From Streptomyces sp. NRRL B-3428 (GTDB lineage Bacteria > Actinomycetota > Actinomycetes > Streptomycetales > Streptomycetaceae), in the NCBI GenBank assembly GCA_000721375.1, contig JOGW01000005.1, positions 248,001 through 312,000 on the forward strand: 64,000 nucleotides of DNA. The letters are read 5' to 3'. The position numbers were made by a program, and so were the translations under genes. The notes under the pieces were generated by a model. It was not told where the DNA came from. It saw only the letters and a program-made list of their open reading frames with translations, and did not search any database. Positions 57,984-64,000 of the stretch are shown here, one piece after another (the first letter of the stretch is position 1; every line of letters begins with the position of its first letter).

Positions 57984-58905
57984 GGATCCCGAGTCGATTG
58001 CCCAAGTCCGCCGCTTCAACCGCACCGTCGGCGAACGCATCGGCGTGCTGCACGACCACTTCCTCGGCACGGACCGCCCCGTCGGCGAGGCCCGACTGCT
58101 GTGGGAGGTGGGGGAGGAGGGCCGTGATGTGCGCGGGCTGCGGGACCGGCTCGGGCTCGACTCCGGGTATGTGAGCCGGCTGCTGCGGTCCCTGGAGCGC
58201 GACGGCCTTGTCACCGTCCAACCGCAGGAGCACGACCGGCGGGTACGCACGGTGCGGCTCACCGCGGCCGGGCGCAAGGAGCGGGCCGTGCTCGACCGGC
58301 GCAGCGACGAACTCGCCGAGCTGATCCTGACCTCGCTCAACGACAAGCAGCGCGGCCGGCTCACGGCCGCCATGGCGGAGGTCGACCGGCTGCTCACCGC
58401 GGGAACGGTGAGTGTGGAACAGCTCGATCCGGCGCACCCCGACTCCGTCGCCTGCCTGCGTGCGTACTTCGACGAACTGGGTGAACGCTTCGAGGAAGGA
58501 TTCGACGCCACGCTCAGCGCGGTGCCCGACGCCGGTGTTCTGGGGCCGCCGCACGGCGTGTTCGTGGTGGCGCGCCTTCATGGGGACCCTGTGGGCTGCG
58601 GTGGCGTCCATCTCGCCGGCGACGAACCGCCGTACATCAAACGCATGTGGGTGGCGAAGTCGGCGCGCGGCCTCGGTCTCGGGCGCCGTCTGCTGGCCGA
58701 ACTGGAGGGCCACGCCGTGCGAGCCGGGGCGCGGGTCGTGCGCCTGGAGACCAACAGGGCGCTCACCGAGGCGATCTCGCTCTACCGGTCGGAGGGCTAT
58801 GAGGAAGTCCGGGCCTTCAACGACGAGCACTACGCCCATCACTGGTTCGAGAAGCGGTTCGACAGCCGGCCGGCTCTCGTCGGCCGGCCGGCCGACGACA
58901 GCTAG
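57982..58905 (+). CDS. MarR winged-helix regulator fused to GNAT N-acetyltransferase
   Basis: The product is 307 aa from ATG 57982. Residues about 1-145 are a MarR-type winged helix ([44 protein letters not shown]; the wing [15 protein letters not shown]). Residues about 155-300 are a GNAT fold with the acetyl-CoA loop [21 protein letters not shown] (Q/RxxGxG/A) and YRSEGYEEV. MarR-GNAT fusions are known in actinobacteria and proteobacteria, where the acetyltransferase half may sense or modify a small molecule. The perfect palindrome at its start is the probable binding site. It is convergent with a DHA2 exporter and overlaps it by 4 bp, the two genes sharing a CTAG stop. Confidence 0.87.
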   Translation: MDPESIAQVRRFNRTVGERIGVLHDHFLGTDRPVGEARLLWEVGEEGRDVRGLRDRLGLDSGYVSRLLRSLERDGLVTVQPQEHDRRVRTVRLTAAGRKERAVLDRRSDELAELILTSLNDKQRGRLTAAMAEVDRLLTAGTVSVEQLDPAHPDSVACLRAYFDELGERFEEGFDATLSAVPDAGVLGPPHGVFVVARLHGDPVGCGGVHLAGDEPPYIKRMWVAKSARGLGLGRRLLAELEGHAVRAGARVVRLETNRALTEAISLYRSEGYEEVRAFNDEHYAHHWFEKRFDSRPALVGRPADDS

Positions 58906-61001
58906 CGGGCACTCGCGGGCTGCGGCAGTGACTGCTGGAGGTCCTCCGCGAGCAGGCGCTTGGCGATCGCGTCGACGGCCGAGCGCAGTTCGGGTCCTGC
59001 GGGGCGGCCGAGGTCGGCCTCGACCTGGTCGCCCAGCCAGTTCGACCACGCCGTGCCGATCGTCTCGGCCTCGCGCTCGCCGGCAGCGGTCAGCGACAGA
59101 TAGCTGCCCTCGCGGGTCAGATAGCCCTCGTCCACCATGCGGTCGTACACCGGCAGGATCACCTCCGGCGGCACCTTCTTCGCCGAGCCGATGAGGCCGA
59201 GGCTGGCGTGCCCCACCATCCTTGTCATCAGGGCCACTTGCATCACCGCCCAGGCGCCTGCCATGTCGAGCCGGGTGTCCGAGGACTCCACGACCCGGCG
59301 GGCGTCCGCGAGTCCCTTGGTCTTGAAGACCTTGCCGACGGCGAGTTCGAGCAGGCGCTGCGAGTCGGCGTTGGCGGCCGGTGAGGAGAAGCCCTCGCCC
59401 ATGTCCGCGGAGGCCGAGCGCGCCGTGTCGCGCAGCCGGACCTCCTTGAGGAACAAGGCGACCACGAAGCTCAGCAACGCGACGGGGACCGTCCACAAGA
59501 ACACCGACTGCAGGGTCTCGGCGTACGACTCGATGATGGGTGCGGCCTGCCGGGCCGGGAGGCTGTGCAGCCCCTGTGGACTGCCCGAGGCCTGGAGGGC
59601 GATCTCCGGATCGGCCCCGGCCGTCGCCGCGCCGGCGATGCCCTCCTTGAGGTTCGGCTCCAGGGTGTTGGCATAGATCGTGCCGAACACCGCCGTGCCG
59701 AAGGCGCTGCCGAGCGTACGGAAGAAGGTCACGCCCGACGTGGCGGTGCCCAGATCCGCGTACTCGACCGTGTTCTGCACCGCGATCGTGAGCACCTGCA
59801 TGCACAGACCGATGCCGACACCCAGCACGAACATGTACAGGGACTCCAGCCACGCGCTGGTGCTCGGCGACATCCGTGACATCAGGAACAGGCCGAGCGT
59901 CATCACGGCCGAGCCGATGATGGGGAAGATCCGGTACCGGCCGGTCTTGCTCACCACATTGCCGCTGTAGATCGAGGCAAGCAGAAGGCCGAAGACCAGG
60001 GGGAGCGTGCGCACGCCGGAGACCGTGGCCGAGTCGCCGTCCACGTACTGCAGATAGATCGGCAGGAACGTCATCGCGCCGAGCATCGCGAAGCCCACGA
60101 TGAAGCTGAGCACCGAGCAGACCGTGAACACCGGATTGCCGAACAGCCGCATCGGCAGCATCGGTTGGGCGGCCCGCATCTCCACGAACGCGAACAGCGC
60201 GAGCGCGATGGCGCCGCCCGCGAACAGGCCGATGATGACGCCCGAGCTCCACGCGTACTCGTTGCCGCCCCAGCTCGTCGCCAGGATCAGTGAGCTCGCG
60301 CCCGCGGCCACCAGGGCGATGCCGAGATAGTCGATGGCCGGTTTCACGGCCGAGCGGACGCTGGGGATGGTGCGTGCGGCGGCGACCACCACGGCGATGG
60401 CGATCGGGACGTTCACGTAGAACGCCCAGCGCCAGGACAGATGGTCCGTGAACAGGCCGCCGAGCAGCGGCCCGATGACGGTGGCGACACCGAAGACCGC
60501 GCCGATCGCGCCCTGGTACTTGCCGCGTTCGCGCAGCGGGATCACATCGGCGATCAGCGCCATCGCGGTCACCATCAGACCGCCCGCGCCGATGCCCTGG
60601 ATACCGCGGAAGAGCACCAGCATCAGCATGTTGCCGGCGAGACCGCACAGGAACGAGCCGAGGATGAAGACGATCGCCGAGACCTGGAAGACGATCTTGC
60701 GTCCGAAGAGGTCGCCGAACTTGCCGACCAGGACCGTCGACACGGTCTCGGCGAGCAGATACGCGGTGACCACCCACGACATGTGGGCGCCGCCGCCCAG
60801 TTCCGAGACGATCGTCGGCAGCGCGGTGCCCACGATGGTCTGGTCGAGCGCGGCCAGCAGCACGCCCAGCATGATCGTCACGAAGACGATGTTCTTCGTG
60901 CGGTTGTCGAGCACCGGGGGCGCGGACGCCGGGGCGGGAGCTGCGTTCTCGGTCGCTGTGGTCACACCTGTCACTGTCGTGGCGGCGGCAGGCGGGTGCA
61001 T
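58902..61001 (-). CDS. DHA2-type MFS drug exporter (EmrB/QacA) with C-terminal winged-helix-like domain
   Basis: The product is 699 aa if ATG 61001 is used; GTG 60965 and ATG 61043 are alternatives. The last would start 5 bp from a strong hairpin. About fourteen membrane helices carry MFS motifs [19 protein letters not shown] (motif D1), [13 protein letters not shown] (A) and [33 protein letters not shown] (B/C). After the last helix (about residue 520) comes an about 165-residue soluble tail. Part of it ([32 protein letters not shown]) reads like a MarR/PadR winged helix. The transporter exports lipophilic drugs by proton antiport. The tail could sense substrate or bind a partner. Confidence 0.87.
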   Translation of the reverse strand: MHPPAAATTVTGVTTATENAAPAPASAPPVLDNRTKNIVFVTIMLGVLLAALDQTIVGTALPTIVSELGGGAHMSWVVTAYLLAETVSTVLVGKFGDLFGRKIVFQVSAIVFILGSFLCGLAGNMLMLVLFRGIQGIGAGGLMVTAMALIADVIPLRERGKYQGAIGAVFGVATVIGPLLGGLFTDHLSWRWAFYVNVPIAIAVVVAAARTIPSVRSAVKPAIDYLGIALVAAGASSLILATSWGGNEYAWSSGVIIGLFAGGAIALALFAFVEMRAAQPMLPMRLFGNPVFTVCSVLSFIVGFAMLGAMTFLPIYLQYVDGDSATVSGVRTLPLVFGLLLASIYSGNVVSKTGRYRIFPIIGSAVMTLGLFLMSRMSPSTSAWLESLYMFVLGVGIGLCMQVLTIAVQNTVEYADLGTATSGVTFFRTLGSAFGTAVFGTIYANTLEPNLKEGIAGAATAGADPEIALQASGSPQGLHSLPARQAAPIIESYAETLQSVFLWTVPVALLSFVVALFLKEVRLRDTARSASADMGEGFSSPAANADSQRLLELAVGKVFKTKGLADARRVVESSDTRLDMAGAWAVMQVALMTRMVGHASLGLIGSAKKVPPEVILPVYDRMVDEGYLTREGSYLSLTAAGEREAETIGTAWSNWLGDQVEADLGRPAGPELRSAVDAIAKRLLAEDLQQSLPQPASAR

Positions 61002-61047
61002 GCGTGGTAGGCCGAACAGGCGATACGGGGGCGTCGCATGCATACGG

Positions 61048-61085
61048 CGACGGGGCCGGTGGCCGCTCTGCCACCGGCCCCGTCG
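61048..61085 (-). terminator. Perfect 16-bp hairpin terminator
   Basis: CGACGGGGCCGGTGGC pairs with GCCACCGGCCCCGTCG across a 6-base loop. It lies 28 bp after the stop of the secreted Gln/Asn-rich protein gene and before the exporter, so it should separate their transcripts. Confidence 0.75.
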
Positions 61086-61112
61086 GCCCCTGCTTTTGTA
61101 CCGCCGGCTTCG

Positions 61113-62273
61113 TCAGTCCTTGGCGCGGTTGCGGCGCACCACCGTGAAGCCGACGCCCGCGAGCGCGGCCGCGGCCATCCCGCCGCCGGCGAGCAGCGCG
61201 GTGTCCTCGGTGCTGTCGCCGACCTGGGCACCGGCGTCGACGCCGCCCTTGGGCGTGACCTTGCCGTGGCCGGAGGGCGTCGTGCGGTGGTCGGGGTTCT
61301 TCTTGCCCTGGTCGATGTAGGAGGAGACACGGCCGTCCGGCTGGAGGTCCACGATCATGCCGTTGAGGTTGCCTCGGACGCTGTGGCCGTCGGCGTCGAG
61401 GGTGTCGTACTGGACGCCGTTCGCCCAGATCTCGGCCTGGTAGTGGCAGTCCGTCAGACGGAACACCTTCGCGACGGAGGTGCCGTCCGCGAGCTTCACG
61501 TCACGGATGTGCTGGCGCGTCGGCTGCGGCTTCGGCTTGGGCTGCGGGTCGGCCTTGCGGGTCACGGTGCCGTCGATGCCCAGCGTGAAGGTGTTGCCGC
61601 CGATCTTCGCCGTGGCGGTGTCACCGGCGGCGTTCACCGAGCCCTGGAGCGAGCCGTTGAGGGAGATGTCGGCCTTGGCCGAGCGGGCCGAGACGTTGAC
61701 CTGGATGTCCGCGGTCCAGCCCGCGCCGAGGTCCTGGGTGCCCTTGGACTCCCAGCCGCCGACGATCGGGTCCTGGTTCTGGGTGGCGGAGGCCTCACCG
61801 GTCGGGGCGAGGGTGATCGTGTAGCCGTCGATCACGGTCGAGGAGGGGCTGCCGGAGGCGTCGAGGGTGCCGACCGGGGCGCCGTCGCGGTTGATGACCG
61901 CGGAGGCGGAGTCCGCCGAGGCCTTCACCCGGACGTCGGCCACGAAGCCGCCGTCGAGCTGCTGCGGTCCGAGGGACTTCCACGCGTCCCCGCCCGGTAT
62001 CGGAACCTGCTGGTCCTGGCCGCCGTCGGGGTTCTGGCCGTCCTGCCCGTTGGGGTCCTGTCCGTTCTGGTCCTGACCGCCGGGCTGCTGACCGTTCGGG
62101 TCCTGCCCGCCCTGGTTCTGCCCGTCGGGCGTGGTCTGGTCGGCGGGAGCCGTGACCGCGGCCACGGGCGCCGGGGTGCCGGTGGCGGCGAAGGCCACGG
62201 TCGGTACGGCGAGAGTTGCGGCGACGGCGGCGGTGATGACGGTGACACGGAGCGAGCGGCAGGAGACGCGCAT
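61113..62273 (-). CDS. Secreted, C-terminally anchored protein with Gln/Asn/Gly-rich region
   Basis: The product is 386 aa from ATG 62273. The signal peptide runs MRVSCRSLRVTVITAAVAATLAVPTVAFAATG. A 60-residue low-complexity stretch of Asp-Gly-Gln-Asn-Pro repeats follows (QDPNGQ, QQPGGQDQNGQ). Then come two related beta domains (GGFVADVRVKASADSASAVINRDG and GAGWTADIQVNVSARSAKADISLNG) and a Pro-Lys linker. The end has a hydrophobic helix (LLAGGGMAAAALAGVGFTVV) with a basic tail RRNRAKD, but no LPxTG. It is probably a surface-exposed, membrane-anchored structural or adhesion protein. No family is assigned. Confidence 0.7.
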   Translation of the reverse strand: MRVSCRSLRVTVITAAVAATLAVPTVAFAATGTPAPVAAVTAPADQTTPDGQNQGGQDPNGQQPGGQDQNGQDPNGQDGQNPDGGQDQQVPIPGGDAWKSLGPQQLDGGFVADVRVKASADSASAVINRDGAPVGTLDASGSPSSTVIDGYTITLAPTGEASATQNQDPIVGGWESKGTQDLGAGWTADIQVNVSARSAKADISLNGSLQGSVNAAGDTATAKIGGNTFTLGIDGTVTRKADPQPKPKPQPTRQHIRDVKLADGTSVAKVFRLTDCHYQAEIWANGVQYDTLDADGHSVRGNLNGMIVDLQPDGRVSSYIDQGKKNPDHRTTPSGHGKVTPKGGVDAGAQVGDSTEDTALLAGGGMAAAALAGVGFTVVRRNRAKD

Positions 62274-62486
62274 GGTGGCAGGTGCTTTCTCGTAGCAGGG
62301 TTCCACGGGCACCACCCGCTGGGGGCGGCGCTGCCAAGAACGCTACGAGCGCGATATTTCCGTACTCCTGAGGTTATGTAACGGAACGACCGATATTGGC
62401 GCACGGTCTCCTGGCCGGGGCTAACGGATGGGCCCTAGGTCCCGGTGGTGAGCCGATGGAGCTCCGAGGATGGTCCGAGGGCGCAC

Positions 62487-64000
62487 TCAGTCCGCATGCA
62501 GCGCCGCCTCGATCTCCTCCTTCAAGGCCCGCCGCGCGGCCGCCCGCCCGTGCGGGGTCTCGATCACCACCTGGTGCAGGCCACCCGTCCACGGATACGG
62601 CGGCCGATACCCCTCCTCGACCGGCAGCCCTCGGTCGCGGCCCACGCACAGCCCCGTACCGCCGTGCTGGAAGGTGAACGGGAAAGGGCCGCCGAGCGCG
62701 CAGCTCGCCACGTCCTTGTCGTCCACGAGCAGGGTGTACGTGTTGGTGGCGGCGTCGAAGCGCACGCCGAGCGCCTGCCGGCCGGGGGCGAGCGGCTCGG
62801 GCGCCACGACGCGGTCGAGATCCCCCGCCCGGGAGCACGCGAAGGTCAGCCGCCCGGCGTCGTCCGCGTACAGGACGAAGCCGCCGGTCAGATCGCCGAG
62901 CGCGCACAGCACCCCCGACGCCCCCGCCTCGGGCACCTCGGCGTCGGCGGTGAGCGTGAACCCGCCGAAGAGCAGCGGCAGCGCCTCGTCGTGCACCGGC
63001 GAACCGCCCGGCAGATACACCCCGCGGTCGGGCAGCGGCCAAGCGGGCCCGATCATCGCGCTGAGGCGTTCCTGCATCCGGTCGTCGAGCGGAAGGACCT
63101 GGTTGGCGGCCGCCTCCGCGTCCCAGCGGTCGGCCAAAGCCCGTACGACATCCGGGTGTTCGTCGGCGAGATCGTGCGCCTCGGAGAAGTCCTCGGCGAA
63201 GCGGAACAGCGACCAGCGGTCGGCGGCGAAGTCCCGGCTGCCGGGCAGCAGCCGCTCCTCGTCGGCCACCCCGTGCGAGACATGGTCCGTCGTCGCCTTC
63301 CAGCCGTCGTGCACGATCGACCGGGACCCCAGCATCTCGAAGTACTGTGTGGAGCGCGGCGCCGCGGCCTCGGGATCATCGAATACGGGAAGCAGGCTCT
63401 GCCCGTCGAACGGCTCCTGCTCGACCCCGTCCACCTGCCCCGGCCGCTGCACCCCGCAGGCCTCCAGGATCGTCGGCATCAGATCCACGGCATGAGCGAA
63501 CTGCCCCCGCAGCGCGCCCTGTTCGCGTATCCGGCTCGGCCAGTGCGCTATCAGCGGTGCGCGCGTGCCGCCCAGCCATGTGTAGCGCTTCCACAGCCGC
63601 AGCGGCGTATTGCCCGCCCAGGCCCAGCCCCAGGCGTAGTGCGGATACGTGGTGGGCCCGCCCCAGGCGTCGTACGCGGCGAGGTTGGCCTCGACGGTGT
63701 CGCCCGAGCGGGCCGTGAAGCGGTGCTCGTTGGGGGTGCCGAGCTGTCCGCCCTCCGCGCTCGCGCCGTTGTCGGAGAGCAGCAGCACCAGAGTGTTGTC
63801 GAGCCGCCCGATCCGCTTCAGGAAGTCCATCAGGCGCCCGATCTGGGCATCGGTGTGACTGAGGAAGCCCGCGTACACCTCCTGCATACGCGAGAACAAC
63901 CGGCGCTGATCAGCCGGGAGTTCGCGCCAGTCGGGGATCCACGGCGGACGCTCGGAGAGTGTGGTGGCGCGGGGGACGACCCCGGCCGCCGTCTGCCGTG
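62487..64000 (-). CDS. Arylsulfatase-type sulfatase, 5' end beyond window
   Basis: The minus frame is open from the right edge to the stop at 62487. The 63899 Met is internal, since the upstream codons continue as PWIPDWRELPADQRRLFSRMQEVY, the normal AtsA-family sequence. Visible motifs are VYAGFLSHTDAQIGRLMDFL, LLLSDNGASAEGG (metal ligands Asp-Asn), WKRYTWLGGTRAPLIAHWP and FAHAVDLMPTILEACGV. The about 200-residue C-terminal part forms the sulfatase subdomain (GGFVLYADDAG, VRFDAATNTYTLLVDDKDV). The formylglycine motif C-x-P-x-R lies outside the window. It hydrolyses aryl or other sulfate esters for sulfur supply. Cellular location cannot be judged without the N-terminus. Confidence 0.87.
   Translation of the reverse strand, partial: RQTAAGVVPRATTLSERPPWIPDWRELPADQRRLFSRMQEVYAGFLSHTDAQIGRLMDFLKRIGRLDNTLVLLLSDNGASAEGGQLGTPNEHRFTARSGDTVEANLAAYDAWGGPTTYPHYAWGWAWAGNTPLRLWKRYTWLGGTRAPLIAHWPSRIREQGALRGQFAHAVDLMPTILEACGVQRPGQVDGVEQEPFDGQSLLPVFDDPEAAAPRSTQYFEMLGSRSIVHDGWKATTDHVSHGVADEERLLPGSRDFAADRWSLFRFAEDFSEAHDLADEHPDVVRALADRWDAEAAANQVLPLDDRMQERLSAMIGPAWPLPDRGVYLPGGSPVHDEALPLLFGGFTLTADAEVPEAGASGVLCALGDLTGGFVLYADDAGRLTFACSRAGDLDRVVAPEPLAPGRQALGVRFDAATNTYTLLVDDKDVASCALGGPFPFTFQHGGTGLCVGRDRGLPVEEGYRPPYPWTGGLHQVVIETPHGRAAARRALKEEIEAALHAD

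Noticed and set aside
57037..61074. 1345-residue continuous minus frame
   Set aside because: Only the last 284 codons (the lipoprotein) look like protein; the rest is an out-of-frame shadow of the exporter and antisense to MarR-GNAT.

Overview
The window is chromosomal DNA from a Streptomyces or close relative. By eye it has very high G+C with G/C-ending codons, many GTG starts, ATGA/GTGA stop-start overlaps, twin-arginine and lipoprotein signals, an NsdA-like regulator, and only two in-frame TTA (bldA) codons that I could find. I see no rRNA, convincing tRNA, insertion sequence, phage gene or CRISPR. It reads as arm or near-arm metabolic and regulatory territory with about 50 genes. The first and last genes are cut by the window edges.

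Region by region. 1-7.6 kb: an SRPBCC/RibD-type reductase pair, a TetR regulator followed by two near-identical palindromes and a twin-arginine-exported alkylsulfatase, a large LAL-type ATPase regulator and a conserved unknown. 7.8-20.3 kb: a cell-wall amidase, then a sugar locus. A ROK repressor is divergent from an RbsA-type ATPase, two permeases, a lipoprotein binding protein and a ketose-3-epimerase-like enzyme, all translationally overlapping. A secreted ThuA/PQQ-type dehydrogenase/PKD/CBM protein follows. 20.5-26.6 kb: regulatory and signalling genes (a TTA-containing phosphotransferase, an NsdA-like protein, a PAS-PP2C phosphatase) and a stand-alone FabF-type ketosynthase.

26.7-35.3 kb: a second sugar locus. 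It has a LacI regulator, a binding protein, two permeases, a secreted GH87-type alpha-1,3-glucanase (mycodextranase) and a GH13 alpha-glucosidase. It looks like a complete system that depolymerises an alpha-glucan outside the cell, imports the oligosaccharides and hydrolyses them inside. 35.4-40.4 kb: a secreted unknown, a PucR-type regulator, an LtrA membrane protein, a STAS protein with an unusual phosphorylation site and a TTA codon, and a two-gene CrcB/Fluc fluoride exporter.

40.7-45.9 kb is the most notable part. A 1295-residue membrane-bound single-module NRPS has the adenylation-carrier-transmembrane-three-tandem-domain architecture of epsilon-poly-L-lysine synthetase (Pls). My hand-derived pocket residues (DAESIGTVVK) look lysine-specific. 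An M1 aminopeptidase with the spacing reported for a polylysine-degrading enzyme follows directly. 46-64 kb: ArsR-MFS, lipoproteins, a DUF6328 membrane protein, a lipase, a short-ORF pair, a divergent DUF2000/AraC pair, ArsR-SRPBCC, a P450, a MarR-GNAT fusion convergent with a DHA2 drug exporter carrying a C-terminal winged-helix-like tail, a secreted Gln/Asn/Gly-rich protein and an arylsulfatase running off the end.

Common control themes visible in the DNA are palindromic operators next to TetR, ArsR, MarR and LacI genes, likely leaderless starts, and strong GC-rich hairpins without long U-tracts as terminators. All product names rest on reading motifs by hand; no database search was made.
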